Translations under genes and position numbers: made by a program
Source: DAIRDK01 sp035403225
GTDB taxonomy: Bacteria > Bacteroidota > Bacteroidia > Bacteroidales > FEN-979
Reading direction: 5' to 3'
DNA: 8,445 bases
Assembly: GCA_035403225.1 (NCBI GenBank)
Contig: DAONET010000054.1
Span: 1 to 8,445 of the forward strand
Notes under the pieces: generated by a model
What the model saw: only the letters and a program-made list of their open reading frames with translations
What the model was told of the DNA's origin: nothing
The model's database searches: none
Shown: positions 1-7,105 of the stretch, in pieces
Layout: the number at the start of each line of letters is the position of its first letter
Position numbering within the stretch: position 1 is the stretch's first letter

Positions 1-1566
1 CCAGACCAATCGCTCCTGTGGTTTACCATCGATGCGACAGGTTCCGGACACCACTGGCAGTACACCTTTCCGGTCACCGTCTCAGCTCCGGATATTCAAC
101 TCCGGGAAGCAAGGATTCATGATGGAATGAATGAATTGCTCGATCCCGGCGAAGTGGCCGATTGGGAGATTCAAATCGGAAACCTGGGAAGCCGTTCAGC
201 CGATAGCGTGACGGTTTCCGTCGTCCTTTCCGACACCCTGATCGAGATCATCTCACCAGAGAGCCTTTTTTTCAGCACCCTGCCTCCCGACAACGCACTA
301 AACACGTCATTCCGCTTGCACGCTGACCGTACGGTTCCGGCCGGATCGACGCAGCAGGTCATCCTCCGGGTTACCACCGCTTCCGGCCCGGAATACGATT
401 TTCCGTTTGACCTTCAAATCGGATCCAAACCCATCGCCATCCTGAATCTTACCGACAATACCACTTCCGTCACTGCCATGGAAACAGCCCTTGACAGCAT
501 CGGAGCGCCTTACAATCATTATACCTGGGTCGGCAACCAACTGCTTCCTCATCGTGTCATCTTCCTCATCCTGGGTACCACATCAGGATCACACTCTCTG
601 AGCGATAATGAAGATTCTTTCTTCTCCAGTTATCTGGAAAGCGGGGGGAAAATGTATATGGAAAGCTACAGCGAATGGTATTACAATAAAACCCAACTTA
701 AATCGATGTTTTATACTTCTGCCGAAAAAACCGGACTCTATGACTTCACCCGGATGTCGGGCCTTAATAATACCTTATGCGACGGGTTGACATTCCAATA
801 CCTCAACTCCTCCAACTATGCCATTTTCGATATGCTCCCCGTTTCCCCCGGTTTCGCCATCGCGGATAACGGCAGTTCCGATCCCCATGTGATGCAAATC
901 GCTTACCATGGTGACGACTACCAAACCATTGGGTCCATGATTGAATTCGGGAAACTGGCAGACAGCGTTTACCCCTCCACCAAAACCGGACTGATGGAAC
1001 GCTATCTCGATTTCTTCGGAGTCGTTTTTAATAATCCTTATCCGTTCTTCCACGCCGACTCTACTACCATCTGCCGCTTTCATTCTGTACAATTTGCCGA
1101 TGATTCCTACGATAACATCGTATCATGGCAATGGGAATTCCCGGGCGGACAACCGTCATCCAGTACGCTGCAAAATCCCTTGGTGGAGTACCCTGAAAAA
1201 GGAGAATATGATGTTAAACTGACCGTTTCCGACGGAACCAAAAGCCATTCTATCACCCGGAAAAAATTCATCCGGGTAGTGACCTGTGCCGGAGAAGATG
1301 AACCTTCCCTTCTTTCAGAAGTGTTGGTCTTCCCCAATCCCGCAAAAGATGTAATCCGTATCTCTTTGCCTGACGGCATCAACAATCCTGTCCGGGCAAC
1401 GTTGTACGATATCACCGGGAAGGTCATCCGTCGTGTCGTCCTTCCCGATCTCTTGCAGGGAGAAACCGCTACTATCTCTACCGACGGCATCCGCAACGGA
1501 TTTTATATCCTGAATTTCTCTGTCCCCGGGGAAACCGTTTGCAGAAAGGTATTTATTGACAGATGA
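1..1566 (+). CDS. C-terminal part of a large T9SS-secreted protein with Ig-like, amidotransferase-like and PKD domains (5' partial)
   Basis: The reading frame is open from base 1 to the TGA at 1564-1566 (521 codons), so the ATG at 127 is probably internal. Domains in order, by window codon: an Ig-like/CARDB-like beta region with a DPGE turn (about 1-142); an amidotransferase-like alpha/beta domain (about 143-345), with hydrophobic strands (PIAILNL, VIFLILG) and the run YLESGGKMYMES; a PKD domain (about 348-427), with WQWEFPGG and YDVKLTVSDG; and a T9SS type A sorting domain (about 440-521), with VFPNPAKD, LYDITGK, GFYILNF and a terminal KVFIDR. The sorting domain indicates export across the outer membrane by the Por machinery and attachment to, or release from, the surface. 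The amidotransferase-like domain shows no nucleophile-elbow cysteine, so it is probably structural. This layout is common behind secreted peptidases (C25, M6 or S8 types), but no catalytic domain lies in the window, so the activity is unknown. Confidence 0.85.
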   Translation, partial: PDQSLLWFTIDATGSGHHWQYTFPVTVSAPDIQLREARIHDGMNELLDPGEVADWEIQIGNLGSRSADSVTVSVVLSDTLIEIISPESLFFSTLPPDNALNTSFRLHADRTVPAGSTQQVILRVTTASGPEYDFPFDLQIGSKPIAILNLTDNTTSVTAMETALDSIGAPYNHYTWVGNQLLPHRVIFLILGTTSGSHSLSDNEDSFFSSYLESGGKMYMESYSEWYYNKTQLKSMFYTSAEKTGLYDFTRMSGLNNTLCDGLTFQYLNSSNYAIFDMLPVSPGFAIADNGSSDPHVMQIAYHGDDYQTIGSMIEFGKLADSVYPSTKTGLMERYLDFFGVVFNNPYPFFHADSTTICRFHSVQFADDSYDNIVSWQWEFPGGQPSSSTLQNPLVEYPEKGEYDVKLTVSDGTKSHSITRKKFIRVVTCAGEDEPSLLSEVLVFPNPAKDVIRISLPDGINNPVRATLYDITGKVIRRVVLPDLLQGETATISTDGIRNGFYILNFSVPGETVCRKVFIDR

Positions 1567-1573
1567 CCTGACC

Positions 1574-1601
1574 AAGTGTGAACGGTGAAGTGCGAGGTGC
1601 G
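1574..1601. repeat. Degenerate heptanucleotide tandem repeat, four units
   Basis: Four consecutive 7-base units read AAGTGTG, AACGGTG, AAGTGCG and AGGTGCG. Each starts with A, ends in G and has G at position 5. Units 1 and 3 differ at one base, as do units 3 and 4. The array fills most of the 52-base gap between the convergent secreted-protein gene and dxs. I see no stem-loop with a T-run in this gap on either strand, so a rho-independent terminator is not apparent. The array is short and imperfect and could be chance. Confidence 0.45.
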
Positions 1602-1618
1602 ATTGGGTTTTATTCTTG

Positions 1619-3511
1619 TCAGATTCTCACGGCTGCGTTGACAATACCGTCGACGTCGTACCCGCATTCGTGATGGAGTTCAGCTATGCTGCCTTGTTCA
1701 ATGAATTGATCGGGGATTCCGAGGCGAACGATGGTGGCTTGGTATCCGTGGGAGGACATGAATTCGAGGACAGCGCTTCCCATTCCGCCGGTGGTAGTTC
1801 CGTCTTCTACCGTGATAATCTTTTTGAATTTCCGGAACACCTGGTGGAGCAGTTCATCATCCAGTGGTTTCAGGAAGCGGAGGTCGAAATGGGCAGCTGA
1901 AATGCCTTTTTCCCGGAGTATCCGGCAAGCTTCAACGGCCTCGTTCCCCACGTGACCGATGGTAAGGATAGCCAGGTCGTTTCCGTTGGTAATCATGCGT
2001 CCTTTCCCTATTGGCAAGGCTTTCAAAGGGGTATGCCACTCGGGCATCACCCCGCGTCCTCTCGGGTACCTGAGGGCGAACGGTCCTTTCGGATCCTGTT
2101 GCGCGGTGTACATCATGTTACGCAGTTCCTCCTCGTTCATGGGAGAGGCGATGGTCATGTTGGGGATGCATCTCAGGAAAGCGAGGTCGTAAGCTCCGTG
2201 ATGGGTGGCTCCATCTTCGCCAACCAATCCGCCCCGGTCGAGGCAGAACACTACCGGCAGGTTTTGCAGGGCCACGTCATGGATGATCTGATCGTAAGCC
2301 CGTTGCATAAAAGTGGAATAGATGTTACAGAAGGGGATGAACCCGTCGGCGGCGAGACCGGCTGAAAAGGTGACGGCATGTTGTTCGGCGATACCGACAT
2401 CGAAGGTCCGCTCCGGCATTTTTTCCATCATGATATTCAGGGAACAACCGGTAGCCATGGCCGGGGTTATGCCCAGGATCTTCGGATTTTTTTCTGCCAG
2501 TTCGACAATCGTATGACCGAAGACCGTCTGATACTTGGGGGGTTGTCCGGCGCTCTTATCGGCTGCCAGAGCGCCGGTATCGCGGTTAAACAACCCGGGG
2601 GCATGGAAAATGGTCTGTTCTTCCTCCGCCCGCGAGAACCCTTTGCCTTTCACGGTGACGACATGAAGGAGTTTGGGCCCCTGGATATCTTTCAGGTCCC
2701 GCAGCAGCTTGACCATCCGGATGACATCATTGCCATCGACAGGGCCGAAATAACGCAGCCGGAACGATTCAAACAGGTTACTCTTTTTCAGGATGGTGGT
2801 CTTGAGTGCGTTTCCGATCTGTTTGACGATCATACGGGAGTTAGACCCGTACTTAGTGCCTCCGCCCATCAGTCTCCACACTTTGTCTTTCAGCCTGTTA
2901 TATGCTTTGGAAGTAACAATATCGGCCAGATAATCTTTAATGGCTCCCACATTATTATCAATCGCGATGCCATTATCGTTCAGGATCACCAGCAGGTTGG
3001 CATTGGTGACACCGGCGTTGTTCAGGGCTTCCATCGCCATACCGCCTGTCATGGCGCCATCGCCGATGACAGCCACATGATGGCGTGAGGGATGATGGTC
3101 GAGCATCGCTCCTATTCCCATCCCGAGGGCTGCCGAGATGCTGGTGGAGGAGTGTCCCACCCCGAACGAATCATAGGGGCTTTCCGACATCTTCGGGAAA
3201 CCGCTCAACCCTTTGTAGGTCCGGATAGTCTGGAAGAGGTCTCTTCGTCCCGTGATGATTTTATGCGCATAAGCCTGGTGTCCCACATCCCAGATAACCT
3301 TATCGTCGGGGGTATTGAACACATATTGGATGGCGACAGCAATTTCCACGGCGCCCAGGCTTGAGCCGAGATGGCCGGGATGTTGCGAGAGAACATCGAT
3401 GATCAGGGTGCGGATCTCTTCACATAAACGGGGAAGGTCCTGAAGAGAAATCTTCTTCAGGTCCTCAGGATTGTTCACCCTGTCCAGCAAAGGTCCTATT
3501 CGTGGTGTCAT
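1619..3511 (-). CDS. dxs: 1-deoxy-D-xylulose-5-phosphate synthase
   Basis: A thiamine diphosphate enzyme that condenses pyruvate with glyceraldehyde 3-phosphate to 1-deoxy-D-xylulose 5-phosphate with loss of CO2. It is the first step of the MEP isoprenoid pathway and feeds thiamine and pyridoxal synthesis in many bacteria. The protein is 630 residues, the usual full length. Visible signatures: HPGHLGSSLG (44-53; His47 matches the catalytic His49 of E. coli Dxs), WDVGHQAY (74-81), GHSSTSIS (119-126), the diphosphate/Mg site starting GDGAMTGG (150-157) and ending with ILNDN (176-180), GIAEQHA with the cofactor-activating Glu376, IYSTFMQRAYDQ (397-408), DRGGLVGEDG (425-434), and the C-terminal transketolase domain including FLKPL and VEDG. 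The start is the ATG at 3511, which places the conserved LPRLCEEIR segment near the N-terminus as in the family. No clear Shine-Dalgarno precedes it. It lies 44 bases downstream of sufT with no promoter-like element in the gap, so it is probably cotranscribed. Confidence 0.97.
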   Translation of the reverse strand: MTPRIGPLLDRVNNPEDLKKISLQDLPRLCEEIRTLIIDVLSQHPGHLGSSLGAVEIAVAIQYVFNTPDDKVIWDVGHQAYAHKIITGRRDLFQTIRTYKGLSGFPKMSESPYDSFGVGHSSTSISAALGMGIGAMLDHHPSRHHVAVIGDGAMTGGMAMEALNNAGVTNANLLVILNDNGIAIDNNVGAIKDYLADIVTSKAYNRLKDKVWRLMGGGTKYGSNSRMIVKQIGNALKTTILKKSNLFESFRLRYFGPVDGNDVIRMVKLLRDLKDIQGPKLLHVVTVKGKGFSRAEEEQTIFHAPGLFNRDTGALAADKSAGQPPKYQTVFGHTIVELAEKNPKILGITPAMATGCSLNIMMEKMPERTFDVGIAEQHAVTFSAGLAADGFIPFCNIYSTFMQRAYDQIIHDVALQNLPVVFCLDRGGLVGEDGATHHGAYDLAFLRCIPNMTIASPMNEEELRNMMYTAQQDPKGPFALRYPRGRGVMPEWHTPLKALPIGKGRMITNGNDLAILTIGHVGNEAVEACRILREKGISAAHFDLRFLKPLDDELLHQVFRKFKKIITVEDGTTTGGMGSAVLEFMSSHGYQATIVRLGIPDQFIEQGSIAELHHECGYDVDGIVNAAVRI

Positions 3512-3555
3512 GACGTATTTCTGTAAATAACAGCAGAAGGGTATTGTTTATTTCA

Positions 3556-3864
3556 TCAAATCAGTCCGAGTTGAAGTTTTGCCTCCTCCGTCAGTTTATC
3601 CATATCCCACGGTGGTTCAAACGTCAATTGTACTTTTACCTCTCCGATGCCATCCACCTTTTTCACTTCCTCCATCACGATACCGGGGATATCTTCGGCG
3701 ATGGGACAATTCGGGGTGGTCAGGGTCATCAGGATCCTGACATTGTTTGTTTTTTCATCGATCTCCAACGAATAAACAAGGCCCAGATCGTATATGTTCA
3801 GCGGTATCTCCGGGTCATATACGTTCTTCAGGGCTCCGATCACTTTATTTTCCAGCGGATGCAT
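3556..3864 (-). CDS. sufT: SufT-like DUF59/MIP18 family Fe-S assembly protein
   Basis: A 102-residue single-domain protein of the DUF59/MIP18 family, relatives of which (SufT in bacteria, MIP18/CIA2 in eukaryotes) assist Fe-S cluster maturation or delivery to target proteins. Diagnostic segments are VYDPEIPLNIYDLGLVY (15-31), MTLTTPNCP (46-54) with the conserved reactive Cys53, a DGIGEVKVQLTFEPPW stretch (71-86), and a short helical tail. PaaD, the phenylacetate-oxygenase homologue, has extra C-terminal cysteines that are absent here, which favours a general Fe-S role. The ATG at 3864 is preceded by AAAGGGA seven bases upstream, one of the better ribosome binding sites in the window. It follows sufE by 91 bases and precedes dxs by 44 bases. 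Family and Fe-S context are clear; its exact client proteins are not known from sequence. Confidence 0.92.
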   Translation of the reverse strand: MHPLENKVIGALKNVYDPEIPLNIYDLGLVYSLEIDEKTNNVRILMTLTTPNCPIAEDIPGIVMEEVKKVDGIGEVKVQLTFEPPWDMDKLTEEAKLQLGLI

Positions 3865-3891
3865 TGACTTTTCCCTTTACTGTTCAATACA

Positions 3892-3899
3892 CAAAAATA
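3892..3899 (-). promoter_or_regulatory. Candidate Bacteroidota -7 promoter element upstream of sufT
   Basis: On the minus strand these bases read TATTTTTG, an exact match to TAnnTTTG. The element lies in the sufE-sufT gap, the longest gap in the cluster. A start about 5-7 bases downstream would leave a leader of roughly 20 bases that still contains the AAAGGGA ribosome binding site. No TTTG/TTG -33 element sits at the usual 19-base spacing (the bases there are C-rich), so this is a partial match only. Confidence 0.35.
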
Positions 3900-3955
3900 C
3901 TAAGAATTGTTGAGATCAGGGGGATGACCGGGGGCCATTCCCGACAAGGGTTCTT

Positions 3956-4387
3956 TTATCCTTTTTGTTCGGCCTTGGTCTTGAACACGAGCGCGTAAAG
4001 TTTCATTTGTTTGATCATGGCAGTAAGTCCGTTGGAGCGGGTTGGAGAAAGATGTTCCCGGAGGCCTATTTTATCGATAAAGGAGAGGTCGGCGCCGAGG
4101 ATCTCTTCGGGAGGCTGACCCGACATCACCCGGATGAGGAGGCTGACAATCCCTTTGGTGATGATAGCGTCGCTGTCGGCGGTAAAATACACCTTCCCTT
4201 CCCGGAATCCGGCATGGAGCCACACTTTCGACTGACAACCGGAGATCAGGAACTGGTCTGTCTTGTACTGTTCGTCTATCAGGGGGAGGCTTTTCCCGAG
4301 TTCGATCAGGTAATTGTACTTGTCCATCCAGTCGCCGAACATCAGAAATTCGCCTTCAATCCGGGCTGCTACTTCATTGATCGTCAT
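3956..4387 (-). CDS. sufE: SufE family sulfur-acceptor protein
   Basis: SufE accepts persulfide sulfur from the SufS active-site cysteine, stimulates the desulfurase and passes sulfur to the SufBCD scaffold in the cytoplasm. From the chosen ATG the protein is 143 residues, the usual SufE size. The family pattern is plain: EFLMFGDWMDKYNYLIELGK (13-32), LISGCQSKVWL (47-57) with the acceptor Cys51 at the same number as in E. coli SufE, the AIITKGIVSLLIRVMSG helix (74-90), and the C-terminal LSPTRSNGL segment (113-121). The frame stays open back to a TTG at 4417, directly after the sufS stop. That start was rejected because homology begins at the ATG at 4387 and the extra ten codons overlap a -7-like promoter element. 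No Shine-Dalgarno precedes 4387. Position next to sufS fits its role as SufS partner. Confidence 0.95.
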   Translation of the reverse strand: MTINEVAARIEGEFLMFGDWMDKYNYLIELGKSLPLIDEQYKTDQFLISGCQSKVWLHAGFREGKVYFTADSDAIITKGIVSLLIRVMSGQPPEEILGADLSFIDKIGLREHLSPTRSNGLTAMIKQMKLYALVFKTKAEQKG

Positions 4388-4405
4388 ACATGAGTTTTTA
4401 GTGTA

Positions 4406-4413
4406 CAAAGGTA
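4406..4413 (-). promoter_or_regulatory. Candidate Bacteroidota -7 promoter element upstream of sufE
   Basis: The minus strand reads TACCTTTG here, an exact TAnnTTTG match inside the 30-base sufS-sufE gap. Transcription would begin about 12-14 bases before the sufE ATG at 4387. No TTTG/TTG -33 element occurs at 19-base spacing; the corresponding bases, inside the sufS 3' end, read CAAA-like. An internal promoter or chance match are both possible. Confidence 0.35.
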
Positions 4414-4417
4414 GCAA

Positions 4418-5668
4418 CTATTCCAGCATGTTTTTGGCTGTCAGTATTGCTTCGTACAATTTATCGATCTCCTGAATGGTATTGTAAAAGGCAAACGAAG
4501 CTCTCACGGTTCCCGGTATTTTCAGGTAATCCATCAACGGCATGGCGCAGTGGTGTCCGGTGCGGACGGCGATCCCCATTTTGTCGATGATGGTGCCCAT
4601 ATCGAAAGGATGGATACTGCCCACCAGGAACGAGATCAGGCTGGCTTTCTGATCCGCTGTTCCATAGATTTTCAGGTCTTTGACCTGCAACAATTTTGCG
4701 GTGGCATAGCGGAGCAATTCCTCTTCATACGCCATGATGTTGTCCATGCCCAGTTCGCGGAGGTAACGCATAGCAGCCTGCAGTCCCATTACTCCCTCCA
4801 CGTTGGGGGTTCCTGCCTCAAATTTAAACGGCAATTCGTTAAAGGTAGTTTTATCCAGATAGACATCTTTGATCATCTCGCCCCCCATCTGGTACGGCGG
4901 AAGTTCTTCCAGGAGTTTTTCTTTCCCGTAAAGCACGCCGATTCCCATCGGGCCGTACATCTTATGACCCGAAAAGCAATAAAAATCAGCATCCAGGTCT
5001 TGCACGTCGACCGGCATGTGGGCAATGGATTGGGCTCCATCGATCAGCACGGGGATGTTCCTTTCATGGGCCTGCCGGATGATCTCTTTCACGGGATTCA
5101 CCGTTCCCAGCACGTTCGAGACATGGGTCAGGGCGATGAGCCGCGTCTTCCCGTTCATCAGGCGCTGTAGCTCATCCATCACCAGCTCTCCCTTGTCGTT
5201 GAGAGGGATGAACTTCAGGGTAGCGCCTTTCTCCAGGCACATCTGTTGCCAGGGGACGAAATTGGAATGATGCTCGGCCACCGAGATGATCACTTCATCG
5301 CCGGGGTTGATGAATCTTTTTCCGAAGGAAGAAGCGACGAGGTTGATGGATTCGGTGGTACCACGGGTGAAGAGGATCTCCCGGGTGTCGGAGGCGTTGA
5401 TGAACTGCCTGACCTCCCGGCGCACTTCCTCGTAAGCCTCGGTGGCTTTCACGCTGAGATAATGAACCCCCCGGTGGATGTTGCAGTTATCTTTTTCATA
5501 ATAATGGCTGATAGCGCGGATCACCGATTCCGGCTTCTGCGTGGTGGCAGCATTATCGAAATAAACCAACGGTTTCTTATAAATTTCCTGGTGAAGGGCC
5601 GGGAAATCAGATCTTATTTTTTCTATCGGGAAACTCAAAGCTTTCAAATTTCTGACATTAAACAACAT
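4418..5668 (-). CDS. sufS: SufS-type (group II) cysteine desulfurase
   Basis: A PLP enzyme that converts L-cysteine to L-alanine and leaves a persulfide on its own cysteine, supplying sulfur to SufE and SufBCD. It has 416 residues, slightly longer than the usual 405-410. Seen in order: VYFDNAATTQKP (35-46), FTRGTTESINLVA (100-112), AEHHSNFVPWQ (131-141, PLP-stacking His), LIDGAQS (208-214, PLP-binding Asp210), CFSGHKMYGPMGIG (231-244, Schiff-base Lys236), FEAGTPN (283-289) and RTGHHCAMPL (369-378) with catalytic Cys374. The RxGHHCA form marks SufS rather than IscS. The ATG at 5668 follows a purine-rich AAGAAAGAGAG ending 10 bases upstream. Homology begins near residue 12 (SFPIEKIR), so the first ten residues are an extension; a TTG at 5638 would give the more typical N-terminus. 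The gap from sufD is 24 bases, consistent with cotranscription. Confidence 0.97.
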   Translation of the reverse strand: MLFNVRNLKALSFPIEKIRSDFPALHQEIYKKPLVYFDNAATTQKPESVIRAISHYYEKDNCNIHRGVHYLSVKATEAYEEVRREVRQFINASDTREILFTRGTTESINLVASSFGKRFINPGDEVIISVAEHHSNFVPWQQMCLEKGATLKFIPLNDKGELVMDELQRLMNGKTRLIALTHVSNVLGTVNPVKEIIRQAHERNIPVLIDGAQSIAHMPVDVQDLDADFYCFSGHKMYGPMGIGVLYGKEKLLEELPPYQMGGEMIKDVYLDKTTFNELPFKFEAGTPNVEGVMGLQAAMRYLRELGMDNIMAYEEELLRYATAKLLQVKDLKIYGTADQKASLISFLVGSIHPFDMGTIIDKMGIAVRTGHHCAMPLMDYLKIPGTVRASFAFYNTIQEIDKLYEAILTAKNMLE

Positions 5669-5692
5669 GCTAAATTCACTCTCTTTCTTGTA

Positions 5693-7105
5693 TCAAATCT
5701 TGGTCGGATCGATATAAAAATCAACCTGTTTTTCGGGGTTGCTGCAGTGCAGCACGCATTGTTCGCAGATCTGAAGTTCGCCCTGGAGGCGGCGTTTGAT
5801 CATATCCTCAAAACGATGGCGCAAGGGGCCGATCCTGATCTTGTTCACGATATCGTCGGCAAAGGCATACATCAGCAACATCCGGGCATTTTCCTCGCCG
5901 ATACCGCGCTGACGCAGATAGAACATGGCTTCGGCATCGAGTTGACCCGTGGAGGAGCCGTGCGAACACTTCACGTCGTCGTTATAGATCTCCAGAAACG
6001 GTTGGGAATGGATGCGGGCGGTATCGGTCAGCAAAATGTTTTTGTTGCCCTGGTAAGCGCTTGTTCCCACCGAATGAGGTCTGACGAGGACATGCCCGTT
6101 GAACACCCCGGTGGCATGTTCATCCAGGATTCCCCTGAACCGTTCGTTACTGGTGCAATGCGGGGCAGCATGATCGACGAACACGTGGTTGTCGATATGT
6201 TGTTTCCGATCCATCAGGTAAAGACCGTAGATATCGGCATTGGCGTGAGGGCCGGCCAGGGTGACATGGATGTCGTTGCGGAGGAGGCCGCCGGTGAGAG
6301 AGACGAAATGTGACTCGAGGGAAGCCGATCCTTCCAGCCTGAAAAAGGTAGAACCGATCAACGTAGAACTGTTGTTCAGGCTCTGAAGTTTATAATGGTC
6401 CATTTCCGCTCCTTCGTTGAGGAAAACCTCGGTGACATTATTCGAGAAGCTGGCCTGGTGATTATAGGAATCGTCGCAATGAACGAGGGTAAGGCGGCTG
6501 TTTTTCCCCAGTACGATGAGGTTTCGGGTCTGGAGGAACAAGTTGTCGGGATGACGGATGACATTCACCATCTGAACGGCTTTGTTGCCGGAAACGTTAT
6601 CCGGGACATAGATGAAGATGCCGTCCATGGCGAAGGCCATGTTGAGTTCGGTGAAGCCGGTCTTCGCGGCCGCTGAATATTTCCCGAGGTGTGGTTCCAC
6701 CAGTTGCGGAAATTGCCGGATTGCTTCAGAGAGGCTGCCCATGATCATCCCGTTACCGAGGACCATGAGGGGCACATCGCGCGAGACCGTCCAGCCGTTC
6801 AGCTGTCCGAGGACAGCCGTATCGAAGTTCGGGATGTTGCACCGGAACACGCTCCGGATGTCGCCCGGATCCTGCCGGTTCAGGTGGTAAACATAATCGC
6901 GGGCAAAAGTCTCCGTGAGGTCGGTATTACGCCATACTTCTTCCTTGGGAGAGGGGAATCCCGTCGCCCGGAACGATCCCATCGCCTTTTCACGGGCTGC
7001 TGCAATCGTCGGGTTACCATCGCCGTCAATGATTTTCCTGTTTTCGTCAAACAATCGCGACAGGCGGTCAACCGTGATCTTATTCAGGCTTTCCATATTA
7101 CTCAT
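5693..7105 (-). CDS. sufD: SufD, Fe-S cluster scaffold subunit
   Basis: SufD pairs with SufB on the SufC2 ATPase dimer to form the SufBC2D scaffold that assembles Fe-S clusters. With the ATG at 7105 it is 470 residues, within the family range. The N-terminal helical part contains FPSPKEEVWRNTDL (50-63). A long beta-helix core follows, then the conserved KCSHGSSTGQLDAEAMFYLRQRGI region (379-402) with His382 matching the SufD histidine needed for cluster assembly in E. coli. The C-terminal helices bind SufC. A further tail holds a C-x2-C-x3-C cluster (447, 450, 454), absent from E. coli SufD. Start choice: the ATG at 7105 overlaps the sufC stop (ATGAGTAA); the ATG at 7096 lies just after it with AAGAAGGA 11 bases upstream; the ATG at 7126 lies deeper in sufC. 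The 7096 and 7105 starts are about equally likely. The overlap suggests translational coupling to sufC. Confidence 0.95.
   Translation of the reverse strand: MSNMESLNKITVDRLSRLFDENRKIIDGDGNPTIAAAREKAMGSFRATGFPSPKEEVWRNTDLTETFARDYVYHLNRQDPGDIRSVFRCNIPNFDTAVLGQLNGWTVSRDVPLMVLGNGMIMGSLSEAIRQFPQLVEPHLGKYSAAAKTGFTELNMAFAMDGIFIYVPDNVSGNKAVQMVNVIRHPDNLFLQTRNLIVLGKNSRLTLVHCDDSYNHQASFSNNVTEVFLNEGAEMDHYKLQSLNNSSTLIGSTFFRLEGSASLESHFVSLTGGLLRNDIHVTLAGPHANADIYGLYLMDRKQHIDNHVFVDHAAPHCTSNERFRGILDEHATGVFNGHVLVRPHSVGTSAYQGNKNILLTDTARIHSQPFLEIYNDDVKCSHGSSTGQLDAEAMFYLRQRGIGEENARMLLMYAFADDIVNKIRIGPLRHRFEDMIKRRLQGELQICEQCVLHCSNPEKQVDFYIDPTKI

Noticed and set aside
127..129. ATG as the start of the secreted protein
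   Set aside because: The frame is open to base 1 and the upstream 42 codons continue the same beta-rich domain; no signal peptide follows the ATG at 127.
1107..1496. Leftward open frames inside the PKD and sorting-domain region
   Set aside because: The plus strand encodes unmistakable PKD and T9SS sorting motifs here; the reverse frames show no family features.
2378..3088. A 236-codon rightward open frame inside dxs
   Set aside because: It is antisense to the conserved thiamine diphosphate-binding half of Dxs and its product resembles no family I recognise.
3900..3955. Possible terminator hairpin after sufE (short CCC/GGG pairings in a C-rich stretch)
   Set aside because: The pairings are three bases long, and no T-run follows them, so it does not look like a rho-independent terminator.
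3965..4393. A 142-codon rightward frame covering sufE almost exactly
   Set aside because: It mirrors sufE on the opposite strand; SufE homology with Cys51 in context explains the region.
5246..6313. A 355-codon rightward open frame opposite sufS and sufD
   Set aside because: It runs antisense to two clearly recognised genes, has no recognisable domain and straddles the sufD-sufS junction, so it is a shadow of coding sequence on the other strand.
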